This document shows, one piece after another, positions 35,575 to 47,400 of a stretch of DNA of 64,000 nt. The notes beneath the pieces were generated by a model. The model worked only from the letters and a program-made list of their open reading frames with translations, was not told where the DNA came from and searched no databases. The stretch's first letter is position 1. Each line of letters starts with the position of its first letter. The position numbers were made by a program, and so were the translations under genes. The stretch lies in contig JAIVEN010000007.1 of assembly GCA_026686845.1 (NCBI GenBank), forward strand, positions 39,863,001 to 39,927,000. Reading direction: 5' to 3'. This DNA is from Adenanthera pavonina (Eukaryota; Streptophyta; Magnoliopsida; Fabales; Fabaceae).

Positions 35575-36047
35575 TAGAGCCGGCAATATGGGTCAGGCTT
35601 GATGGGTCAACCCAATTAGCCTGACAAAATGGACGGGTTGGTTTTTAAAATTAGAAGCCCTAAGGGAAAAGTAAGCTTTTTGGGCCCGGCTTGTGGTGGG
35701 CCAACCCGATTAGCCCGTTTTCCATTTTTCTTTTTCTTTTTTTATTTAAAATATTAAAAATTATATTATTTTATTAATTAATAATGTATAAATTATAAAA
35801 TTTAAATATTATGTTATTTTTTTGTGAATAATAGTGATAATTAGTTGTATTAATTTAAAAAATTACATGAAAATGTTTTTTTTAAAAAGTAAAAAACAAA
35901 AAAAATATTTTTTTTAAAAAATAACGGGCCCACGGGCTGGCCCATGGGCTTGGACTTTACAAGTCGAACATGTTTAGCAATCCGACCTTTTGGCCGGGCA
36001 TGTTTTGGGCCCGACCCAAGGTGAGCCAGCCTGGATTGCCGGCTCTA
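35575..36047. mobile_element. hAT-like MITE with perfect 13-bp inverted repeats
   Basis: The 473-bp element has ends TAGAGCCGGCAAT and ATTGCCGGCTCTA, exact reverse complements. The flanks CTCATAAA (35567-35574) and CTTATAGA (36048-36055) match at 6 of 8 positions, consistent with an aged 8-bp hAT duplication. The GC-rich subterminal parts (GGGCCCGGCTTG; GGGCCCGACCC) surround an AT-rich core. Confidence 0.72.
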
Positions 36048-37372
36048 CTTATAGATTTGCTCACAAATATTAGGTTATTAGGTCCTAAAAGATTCCTAAA
36101 AGATTATTACAATTTGCAAGGCTCCATAATGCAACTGAAAGACTAGAAGATCACCGTATATAGTGTTAGAAGTTTATTAGAATTTTTGCATGTTACTACA
36201 TTTAACAATGTGCACACACATTCTGCTCAAAACAATCCTCATGTCTCTCACACATTCTAATGTTGTTCTTGACTGGTCTTTAATGGCAAAATTATTTCAA
36301 TAGATGGTTAATTAAACCACAAACACAGTTAATACAGCACTTGGAACATGTTGGCCAACAAATCCAAATTAATCCCTACCAAAAGCAAGAGAACTAACTA
36401 AGACCAACAATGACAACTCCTAATAATGCTACAGCTTAACAACAAAATGGTGAATAAAGCATAAGTTGTAAAAATATAGTGATCAAATCAAAACAAATAT
36501 GAAGATAATTAACTCCAAACTCAATCTACACTCGTCACAATTCAAATAGCAAAATAATGAACTCACCCCTCCATTATGTTTCCTATAGCTCTTGGATAGA
36601 AAGGGAAAAAGTAAGGGCCGAAAATCTATTACTCACTACTTTGTAAATACCCATGTGGATGAAGACCTATCACATTCACCTTCCTTACTCACCAGCCAAT
36701 AGGACTGTGTTTGTTTTCCCCCAAATGTCTTGCCCTTGAAATCTCGCACGTTTCTCTTCCCCATGGCCTCAGATCTCACCTTCACTAGCGATGTCACCTC
36801 CTCCACCTTTGACTTCGTGGCTTCATCTTCTTCTTCTCCCAAATGCTCTCCTCACTTCACTAGTTACTTCATTATCTATCTCATTCTCTACGTTTTTCTT
36901 TTCAAATGTCGGGGGCAATTTCATCAATTCACATCATTTTGTTATTCCCCTTAATGTAACTAAATGTCTAGGTCCCTTTTCTCAAATATTTCCATTTTCT
37001 GATTTTTTTTCACAATTCTCCCATATATTTTTGTCCCATGTTAAAAAAAATAATAACTTGACAATATTTTATTTAAATTCTATTCAAAATGTGAAGAAAT
37101 ATAGAAGGAATAAAAATAAAGATGCATGGACCAAAAAAATATGTGTAAAATTAACAGATTTAAAAAATATGAAGTCTAAAAACATTTAATTAATATCAAT
37201 AAATATATCAATATAATTAATATATACTAATATAAATATTTATAACAATTCTCGCCACATAAACATCATAAGCAGCGGGACTTCATATTAGTAAATCAAT
37301 TAAACACTTCTTCTTAGTAAAGTTTAAAGTCTTTCACTCGTTAGGTTTGCTGTGATATGATATTGATATGAC
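36048..37372. other. Intergenic DNA, no supported gene
   Basis: AT-rich spacer. Short overlapping frames near 36630-37190 on both strands have low-complexity Ser/Phe-rich or Glu/Lys-rich content and no motif. I treat them as chance frames. Confidence 0.5.
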
Positions 37373-37375
37373 TTA

Positions 37376-37959
37376 GGGCCCGTTTGGATTTCAGTTAGTT
37401 AAAAATGAGTTTTGGTAGAATTGGTTTTGTAACGTAGTTATGATAAAAATTGATTTTGGACTAACGGGATTATGTTTGGATGATTTATTTGAAAATTAGT
37501 TTTGATAAAACTCATAATTTTTCTCTAAATTTAGCTTAAACTCTATCCCATGGTTAATTTAATTTACTTGGACTAAAATTTAACCTACATTTATTTAATT
37601 AAGAACATAATATATCTGATATAATATTTTCTTACAGGTCATGATCTATAAAAATTAAAATTTTGAAGGGAAATTTTAGTTAATAGATAGGAAAAATTTT
37701 ATGAAAATTTTATTTTTTTAATTTTTTTATTTTTTCTTATTTTTATTAGTATATTTTTATATGACTTTAAAATAAATACAGATGAAAATTGAAGAAACAA
37801 ACGGAAAAGCAGCTCCGCATCTCCTTCCAGGAAAACCTCATTTTGGAGGAAAAATGACTTTTAAACGCAAACGTGAAAATTTGCCAAACATACCCAAAAA
37901 TATTTTAAACTCATTTTGACCCCCAAAACTTGGTTTTGAACGGGATACCAAATAGGCCC
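37376..37959. mobile_element. Tourist/Harbinger-type MITE
   Basis: The ends GGGCCCGTTTGGATTTC (left) and GGGCCTATTTGGTATCC (right, read inward) form imperfect terminal inverted repeats. The 584-bp element is flanked by the 3-bp duplication TTA (37373-37375 and 37960-37962), as expected for PIF/Harbinger-derived MITEs. Confidence 0.75.
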
Positions 37960-37962
37960 TTA

Positions 37963-38596
37963 AAAGCTTAAGAACAAAATTTTTCGTTTGCCTAGAGCTG
38001 CTGCTGTACACTGTAACATTACAACTCGGTTCCACTGTTTTTTCTTTTCCTCTCTTTTTTTAATCCAGCTTCTTATTTGTTAGCACCGTTATACAGATTG
38101 TGCTGGGTGAAGATACTGAAAGGAACTTTGTAGAGCTATGAGAAGCAGAAGGCTCGGAAAATGGGCAATGTGCTGATGTGGCGGTGCTTAGAAACATCCC
38201 ATGGCCTCCCAAAGGGTGTTCCTGTATTTTATAGTTTTCACTTTTTCGGTCCAAGTGATTTTAGATGCTGGAAGAAGCGCATCAACGTAGTTCCTTGAAG
38301 CAAGGCATTCATACAAGGAAATGAGTTGTTGCTTCTATTTAAAAACAAGAAAAAACCAAAACAAAACAAAAGCCATATTGTACACTTCATTCATTTTAGG
38401 GGGAAAAAAGCTACTTCAGAGGATCCATTTCTTTTGTAAAAGTGTAGACAGCATGTGCCCTTTTATTTAAGATGTCATTTTTGGATTTTTTTTATGAAAA
38501 AAATGGTCGAAAGGGGGCACCCAAATTCTATTGAGAAGAGGATACCACCATTGCTTAAGGTAGGAATAATAGGAATAATAGCAAAGGTACGAACCA
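37963..38596. other. Spacer, no gene seen
   Basis: No supported gene. A minus-strand frame at 38060-38254 (64 codons) has no recognisable domain. Confidence 0.45.
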
Positions 38597-38605
38597 AAAT
38601 ATTAT

Positions 38606-39046
38606 AAGAAAATTTCAGTCAAATACCAAGAAAGTTAGTAAGATAACTCTAAAAAAATTATCTTAATTTACCTAATTTCAAAAAATTACCAAGGTTTCTT
38701 ATTGAAATTAAAATTTGAAGGTAAAAAAAATGAAAATACCCTTTGTTTTAAAATTGACCCATTTGTAAATGATAATAATAGTATATTTGTAAATGATAAT
38801 ATTATATTTACAAGTGAAATATGTTCATTTACAACTAATATTATTATGATTTACTAATGAGATCGTATCACTTATAAATATACTATTATTACTTTTAAAT
38901 AGGTCATTTATATAGGAAGGGCATTTTTGTTTTTGCTTTCCAATTTTAATTCCAATTATAACCCTTAATAATTTTTTGAAATTAGGGTAAATTGGGATAT
39001 TTTTTATAATTATCTTGTTTTCTTGATATTTAACTAGATTTTTCCC
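38606..39046. mobile_element. Mutator-like (MULE) MITE with long inverted repeats
   Basis: The 441-bp AT-rich element has long imperfect inverted repeats of about 100 bp (left AAGAAAATTTCAGTCAAATA, right read inward GGGAAAAATCTAGTTAAATA). It is flanked by the perfect 9-bp duplication AAATATTAT (38597-38605 and 39047-39055), the size typical of Mutator transposition. Confidence 0.78.
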
Positions 39047-39055
39047 AAATATTAT

Positions 39056-41070
39056 TGCCTATACTTAACATGGAAGTAATTTTATTCAATCATATTTACT
39101 CAATTAACCCCTGGGCGTTAGGAAGTTTCCTGGGGAGGAATGCCTACGGAGCGTTAGAAAATTAACCCCTGGGCGTTAGAAAATTTGAATCTGAATTTAA
39201 GTCCATGAGTGAAGCAAATGTTTTCATCTGAATTCTTGACCACTTGTACCAATTCATGTTGGCTCATTTTTGGATATTTGCTCTATATTTATAGTGTTTA
39301 GACCTAAAAATTGCTATCTTTTGGATTGGATGGTTATTTCTTTTTTATTCATCAATGTAATTCAAGAAATATCTTGTTGACCTTCCTTATAGTAATCCCC
39401 AAAATGATTTCCCAAATTTTCTCTTCCGGGCAAGTCTTGATATCTGCCAATTCTATGCAGAGAGCATTAGCAAGATTACTAAAGAAGTGTCTGGGTGAAA
39501 CCTAAGGAACAAAAAATCAGGCCGAAATGGACTGACCGGTATGACCAGTCGGACCAGGAATCGGTGCCAGGTTCAATCCGATCATAAATCATGACCGGCT
39601 ATACTCAAAATCAGTAAAAAGTTGGTCGAACTAGTATTGAATCGATGCAAAACCGATTGAACCGATCAACTCTTTTTTCATATTTTAATTTTTAAGATAA
39701 AATAACATTATTTTTAGTACTAAATAACATTATTTTTGTATAAATTTTTTTCTTTCTATATTATAATATTATATAAGTATTATTATGATACATAATTATA
39801 AATAGTGATAAATTTATTTAACAAATAATATGAAAATAGAATATCGATTCACTATTTTAAATTCAAAAATATAATTATAGATAAATATTAACTTGTTAAG
39901 ATTTTAATATTAGACTGTGAAACTTATTAATAATATTTTTAATTTTTTATATAATATATAAAATTATTAAATTATTAAATTTATTACTACTGGTTTGATT
40001 AAACTGTACTATTAAATCTTAAACTAATGAATTAAAAGATTAAATTTTCAGTTCAATTTTTTGGAATTAGGATGCACCAGGTGGTGAAGATCTTAAGAAA
40101 CTGTGCAAGAGCAAATGCCATAAATGCCGATAAAATGGGAAGGTTGAATGGAAGAAAAGATGCGGGGGTTGGCGAGGATGGCGTTTATTCCTGACTGCTG
40201 TGATCACTTCGTCCATGTACCAAGGGAACTTAAATGCACAACCAACCTCTGTTTTGCTGGAAATTCTCTCCAGCACCACAGAACAGTGCTGCGAGAGAGA
40301 GATTCTTCAAAAGTAATTGGGCCTACATGTATAGTTGTCTGAGACGAACAATATTTATGGGCCATGTATTACTAAATCTTGGCCTTTCACGTTGGGAAAA
40401 AATTTTCCAGAAAAAAAAAGATTTAATAATACACGCGCGCACACACTATACACACGTAGAACTGAAATGAACAAGCTCGTCTATGACTTTTTTTTTTTCC
40501 TGGATAAGTCATCTGTGACTTTTTGTTTCGGTTAATAACTCGTTTGTGAGAGACCAAAATAAAAATAAATAAAAAACTCTTTTATGGCCTATCAAAATAT
40601 TAGTTTGCAACCTAACCCTTTTAATCCGCTCGCTAGGATGGGAGCTATTATCTTTTATTTCTCTAATTCATTCGTCTAATAAACAGACTAATCTATGATT
40701 CCAAAAAGGGTAAAAAAAAACTATCTCAAGTTCTTATGACTTGCAAGTGACATTGCTTACTAATAAATTGAATTTAGTTTTTTCTAATTATGCCATCAAA
40801 AGGAGAGTGATATAAAAAGATAAAATTTTATATGAATTTTTTTTTTGTATTTATTCGTTTTTTAATTCTCTTCGGTTGTAACTTGTATTATACAGCTCAT
40901 TGATAGGCTGAAGAGTAGAAGGCTTTTTTTTTTGGGTTCGTAAAACAAGGGTACACAGCTCAGTTCTGTCTACTGGGCTACAAAAAGCCCAATAGTCATG
41001 GATCATGCTTAACCCAAAATCACAAGAGAGCAAGCATAACCAAAAACACTAAAAAAATGGGACTTTGAGG
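39056..41070. other. Intergenic DNA upstream of the kinesin, repeats only
   Basis: At 39111-39180 an 18-bp phrase (TTAACCCCTGGGCGTTAG) occurs twice about 50 bp apart. 39510-40030 begins with CCGGT-rich sequence (GACCGGTATGACCAGTCGG) running into AT-rich DNA, like a decayed DNA transposon end, but no pair of ends can be fixed. 40060-40540 is less AT-rich with short frames that I cannot assign. No gene is called. Confidence 0.45.
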
Positions 41071-41074
41071 AGGG

Positions 41075-41200
41075 TTATATTATATATATCCGTGCGTCAA
41101 GAAAGTAAAGTGAAGTTGGCTCCACCCGTCGAAAATTTGAAATTCCGAACTTAAACGGTCCGAAACTTTTGAGAAAAAGGGTCTATAGACCGTTTATCTC
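41075..41200 (+). promoter_or_regulatory. Kinesin promoter region: TATA-like stretch and two MSA-core motifs
   Basis: A TATA-like stretch (TTATATTATATATATCC) lies near 41073-41090, about 370 bp before the start codon. Downstream, AAACGGTC at 41153-41160 and its reverse complement GACCGTTT at 41188-41195 place two AACGG cores in opposite orientation. AACGG is the core of the mitosis-specific activator element bound by MYB3R factors in plant G2/M genes, including phragmoplast kinesins. The flanks do not match the full consensus, so the assignment is tentative. Confidence 0.5.
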
Positions 41201-41456
41201 AATTCTCAACAACTCACCACCGTGCGATCAAAGAATCTTGCCCTCTGTTACTCTGCTTCACCCCGATTTTCTTTCGTATTCCCATTTCCTTTATCAATTT
41301 CTCTGCGAATCTGTACTTTTTCATAAATTTTAGAGTTCAATCTGAATGTCTCACTCTCCCTATTTCCTCATTTCCAAGCCCTAATTTTCATGTTGTTTCA
41401 GTAGATTTTCCGTTTGGATTGGTAGATTTTCTTTGAACAGATTGGAGTATTGTACA

Positions 41457-44400
41457 ATGCCATTCATATCGGAGGCTGCTAGTGCCATTAAGAGCCGGTT
41501 TGGGTTCCAGGATCATTCCTCCGACTCTTTTTCGCTGGTTCAGAGAACTCCAGATCTTCTGAAATCTGCTGCAAAAGAGAATATTGCGCACAGCTCTGCA
41601 GTTCCAAGTATTAGCAATTTGGATGATGAAGATGGAGTTGGGGCCAGTATCGCCGTATCGTCAAGTCAGAGCTTCGAATTCTGTGAGGATCCTTCTTTCT
41701 GGAAGGATCACAACGTGCAGGTGGAGAGAGGCTTTCTTATTTGCATTTTGAATTACCCTTGTCCATTTACGAGCACAGAATTAAAGTATCTGGATGGTTG
41801 ACGTCAAGTAAAAATGTCACTTTTGAACTGTTAATTTACGTAGAGGTCCGCTTCCAGGTTGTAGATGGCGTATAAATAATTAATAAAAAGTTTTATACTG
41901 TTAAGGAGGAAATTTCGCTCATCGAATAAACTCATTACACCTGCAAATAAGTTAAATACGAATCACCAATACTATTATACTTTAAGATCGTGGTATAATT
42001 GTAACTTGACGTAAGCTAATCAAGTTCACATTGGTTCATTTCTGTGAGCTTAGGTTATTATTAGAATCCGCCCCCTTAGCAATACCGAACTCTCATTGCA
42101 AGGGTACAACAAATGCGTTAGGCAAGAGAGTTGTCAGGCAATTACTTGGACTGGGCATCCTGAGTCCCGATTTACTTTTGACCTTGTTGCAGATGAGAAC
42201 GTTAGCCAGGTACGCTGTTGACTGATTCTTTTATTATAGTTCAACCTTTTCCTTCTCTGATTTTAAAATTCGGAATCCTTACATTATCATTGTAACAGGA
42301 GAAGCTTTTTAAAGTGGCTGGTTTGCCAATGATAGAAAATTGTATGGGAGGCTACAACAGCTGCATGTTTGCTTATGGCCAAGTAAGTCTTTGGTCAGCT
42401 CTGCTACTTGTTATCCCTGTTAGTCTGATCAAATTAATATTTCTTTTTCCAGGAAGATTTCCTTATTCAATAAGTGCAAATCTGCATAGAAAATGATAGG
42501 GAATTTTCTGTATTATTTGTTTTATATCCTGAACTTTTAAAGTTTACATGTCTAAAATCTAAAGGCGCAACCTTGCAAAACTTATGTGATTTGGTTTGTT
42601 GATCATTTGACTTGATTTTTGGTTATTTTATATACTCATTTAGATAATTATTTTTCCTTCTAGACTGGAAGTGGGAAGACTCACACCATGCTTGGAGACA
42701 TTGAGGGGGGTACTCGAAGACACAGTGTGAACTGTGGGATGACACCACGGGTTTTTGAGCATTTATTTTCTAGAATCCAGAAGGTATTCTTTTTAAGATG
42801 CAGAATATCTTTTGATCACTTTTTCAAACAATAACCCGCATAACAATTGAATAACTTATGATTTTGCTCATGGTTTCTTTTGTTGGTGATGAACAATGTC
42901 GATAGAGATTGTTATTCAATGTCACCAAGATTTTTCTTCCTCTGGTTTTGTGAACTCTTTCTATTTTATAAACCTTTCCAGTCATGCCATACATTAAACT
43001 TGACGTTTTGACACTTCATTTTGAAATGGGACTAATTTTCCAAATCCACGATTTAAGAAAAGAATTATCTGTGACTTTTCTTACCGATGGAATCTAATCT
43101 ATGTGTTTAATCACTCTGATACAATAGGAGAAAGAGGCCCGGAGAGATGAGAAGTTAAAATTTACGTGCAAATGTTCTTTCCTGGAGATATACAATGAAC
43201 TGATCCTTGATCTTCTGGAGCCATCGTCCAACAATTTGCAGGTATGGGTAGCCATTTTCTTACGTAATTTAGTTGTTTCTTCCAAATTATGATCATCTCG
43301 CTTCTTTTCTTTGTGAATATCCATCCTCCTTTTCAGAAAACCTATATCAGCAATAAGATTGCTTCGGCTGCCTTTGAAAGTTCCCTTACTAAATCTGCCC
43401 TTGAAAGTTCCGTTTCTAAACTATGGGAATAACATGTAGATCATGTATTATGAATTACTTCGTGTTTCAAAGGAGGAGGCATATATTGTATGTCTTGAAC
43501 TTTTTTTTTTGTTGGTTAGTAACTTATTATTTTATTTTGGTTGATCATATGGCAGATAAGAGAAGACAGTAAGAAAGGAGTCTATGTAGAAAATCTCAAG
43601 GAAGTGGAGGTTACAAGTGCTAGAGATGTTATTCAACAACTTATTCAAGTATATAATACCTTCATCTTCACTTTTGAGATTCTCCTTTTTTTCCTAAATG
43701 GTTTTAACTTCAACAGCATTGATGCTGTTGTTTTAAAAAAAATTTATAGGGTTCTGCCAACAGAAAGGTTGCTGCCACTAATATGAATCGTGCTAGCAGT
43801 CGTTCTCATAGTGTGTTTACTTGCATCATTGAAAGTAAGGTGAGAAAAATTAATGCTTTCTTAGTTATTTTGTGCAAATTTAATAACCTTCTATTTTGCT
43901 TTCCAAGTTCTATTCTTGATGTGCAACTAATTTAGCTACCTGATACCAGTGGGAATCTCAAGGAGTAACTCACCATCGGTTTGCTCGACTCAATCTGGTA
44001 GATTTGGCTGGATCAGAGAGGTAAATGGGGTCCAAGAGTGTGTATTGTATGTGTGTTTGAGCATGTTATATGAGTGAAAAGTTCAGAAGCATCTTTACCT
44101 AAATATATTTAGACGTATTGCATACGACTAACATCTTGTACCCATTTAATAATAGACAAAAGAGCTCTGGTGCAGACGGTGAACGTCTCAAGGAAGCCAC
44201 TAATATCAATAAGTCTCTTTCAACCTTGGGGTTGGTTATCCTACAATCTCGAATTATTGTTTACCAATATGAGAACATCTGCTAGGCATTGTAGTTCTGG
44301 TGTTACCTCCAAATAAAATTAACCTGATAGGAGATATATTTTTGCAGCCTTGTAATTATGAACCTAGTAAGTATATCCAATGGGAAGTCACTCCATGTTC

Positions 44401-47400
44401 CTTACCGTGATTCAAAGCTCACTTTTCTGCTTCAGGTATGTTTGTGATTTAGAACTACGTTATTTAGGTTGTCAAAATTGAGGCTCAAGCTTCTCTTGAT
44501 AAGGTTTAACATTAAAAAGATTATTTTCTTAATTGTATTTATAAATAAGGTGAAGCAAATTATCAAGAAGCCTAATTAATGTTATGTCTCTTCCTTTCAG
44601 GATTCTCTCGGAGGGAATTCCAAAACTATCATAATAGCAAATATTAGCCCCTCCAGTTGGTTAGTGAACTTCTATCTCCTATGCGTGTTCAAAATATTTG
44701 TACCTAAGAATTCGTCATTCACTTCTACAAAGTCGTTTGATATATATGGTTTTTCTCGCAGTTGTTCATTGGAGACATTAAGCACGCTAAAGTTTGCACA
44801 GCGCGCTAAATTTATTAAGAATAATGTAAGTCTTAAGAATATTTGTGGCAGCTATAATTGACATTTGTATCTATTATCAGCTGATTAGTATATACTAGTA
44901 GTAAGAACTAGAGACTGTTTTACTTCATTGGTCTTATTATGCTTGTGTTGGAAAAGCCAATGAGATTCTAAGAAGACAATGATGGGTACCCAAGTGGGAT
45001 GAGGAACCTGCCCCAAAAGCTAGAGGCTGTTTTACTTGGGTACCCATTAGATTACTAGCTATGGTAGAGTAATTCTGACATCTGGGTCCTTTTAATGGCT
45101 ATAAGATAAGATTCTTGGGCTGTTACAATAGTTTCTGCATAACTATTTTCTAGTTTTTCTTCAGGCCATTGTAAATGAGGATGCATCTGGAGATGTCATT
45201 GCCATGAGAATGCAAATTCAACAACTAAAGGTACTTGGACAAATGTTCATTGATCTTTTCTTAGTTATGTTCTAAATTCTTTCGTTGCATACATAATGAG
45301 TCTTGTCCCTTTTGCATTTTAGTATTGAATGTGCACAGGCTGGTATATTTTAAGTAATTTGGTTCAAAGAAGGGCTTATATTAATGCCTTTTGTACTATC
45401 AGATTTAGACAGCTAAAAAGCTAAGTAAAAATATGCATTACAGTGAAAGTAAGATTTTTTCCCCACTTTTCATTGATACTAAAAGGGAAGATGGACACAT
45501 GGTTAAGTGACCGCACATCACCATAGATTAATTGTTCTAAGCATAATAGAAAGCTTGAACGGCCTTACCGAAGATGGGGTTGGGGTATGCCTAAAAATTT
45601 GAACATTTATTTAACAAAAAAATTAGATCCATTAATTGAAATAATTGATGGCTGTTGGGGGGGCCTTTTCAGAATTTTATTTGAGCTTCCATGATCTTGT
45701 TGCCTCAATTGATTATGTGATTTTCTTTTTTGTCCTTTTTTGCTGCTTTTTGCTAACTTCCAAATATATTTGACATTCTCACTATCAAATAAAGCAATGT
45801 TAATTTACTTGATGAAATATGTGCTATTGATCAGAGATCTATTAAATTATTTATTTTGAGACTTTTTCTATGGGTTTCAGAAAGAAGTATCCCGTTTACG
45901 AGGTCTAGTTGGTGGAGGAGAAGCTCAGGATAATGACATTTCGGTCATTAACTTTCCAGGATCTCCAGGATCCTTCAAATGGGAGGGAAATCATGGATTA
46001 TTCAGCCCGTCAACCTCCAATAAAAGGATATCTCAGGTAGACTTTTATTTCTTTGCTATCTAAGAAATAATATGGTTTATCATGATTGTGTTTATTCTGA
46101 TGAGTTTCTCTCTCTCTCTCTCTCTGTGTTTTAGAAAAAAGACTATGAAGTTGCGCTTGTTGGGGCCTTCAGGAGGGAGAAGGACAAAGAGATGGCATTG
46201 CAGGCACTGATAGCTGAAAATCAAGCAGCCATGCAGCTAGTATGTGCAAAAAAGTGCAATATATTAAGGGTTTGCTATATCAGTTTTGTGTCTGATTAGA
46301 ATGGAAGGGGGAAAACAAATAGATCAGCTTTTGTAACGCAAGAAGCAACGAGTTTTAGGAACTTTTTAATGTTGTTATCAGTTCATGTTGCTCTGCGGTC
46401 ATGTTTCTGAATGGGTTTTGAGTAATCATCATGCTCATGGTTCTTGTCATTTGATGGTGTAATTTATGGAAATTAAGTGGTTGTGACTTGGTTGAATCAG
46501 GCCAAACAAAGGGAAGACGAGATACAAGGTCTCAAGATGAGGCTTCGTTTCCGAGAAGCTGGAATAAAGAGACTTGAAGCAGTTGCTTCTGGAAAGATCT
46601 CTGCTGAGACACACTTGCTGAAAGAGAAGGGGGAGCATTTGAAGGAAATTGAGGTCTTGCGTGCCCAGGTGGACCGAAACCAAGAAGTGACTAGATTTGC
46701 CATGGAAAATTTGCGGCTAAAAGAAGAAATTAGAAGGCATGTCTTTATTTTATACAACATGAATCCTCTATTTGGTTAGTTTTTTGCCCATGTGAAACAA
46801 AGTGCTTAACAATTATTGTTTGACCAAATTACCGAAATCAATTTAAAATATATAATATAGTAAGTTGCTATGCATACATTGCTTGTTATATATGCCAACT
46901 AAAAGTAGGTTCTGCATGTTGCATAGAGTTTGAGGTAAGTGTACTAATTATGACTAATAAATAATGCAGCTTCCTATAAATTTTTTTATTTATATATTGA
47001 TATGCAAAATATGTGATTATCGTAGAGCAAAATTACGACCTCTTGGTGTTCACATTCATAAAAAATTAGTGTTTTATTCTGTTATAGATCACTTTGATCT
47101 AAAGGCGTTCTCTATATGTCATTGTGCTAATTTGTTTATTATTATATATTCTCTACTGCATAGGTTGAAGTCATTTTATGAGGAAGGTGAAAGGGAAGTG
47201 ATGAATGAACAGATCATGGTACTAGAAAACAAGGTGCGGATAAATTTAGTATCAAGTCAAATTTTACTTGTAGTTCTCATTCAACCTCTCCTCTGGGTTG
47301 ATTCTGTTTGTCACTTGTACATGCAGTTGTTAGAAGCACTTGATTGGAAACTAATGCACGAAGCTGATATGGTAGTGGTTCAGATTTTCTTTATGCTTAT

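Noticed and set aside
36636..37189. Overlapping frames on both strands as a small gene
   Set aside because: Ser/Phe-rich or Glu/Lys-rich chance frames that mirror one another; no family resemblance.
41433..41456. Upstream in-frame start for the kinesin at TTG 41433
   Set aside because: It is not an ATG, and the ATG at 41457 gives the N-terminus MPFISEAASAIKSRFGF usual for this family.
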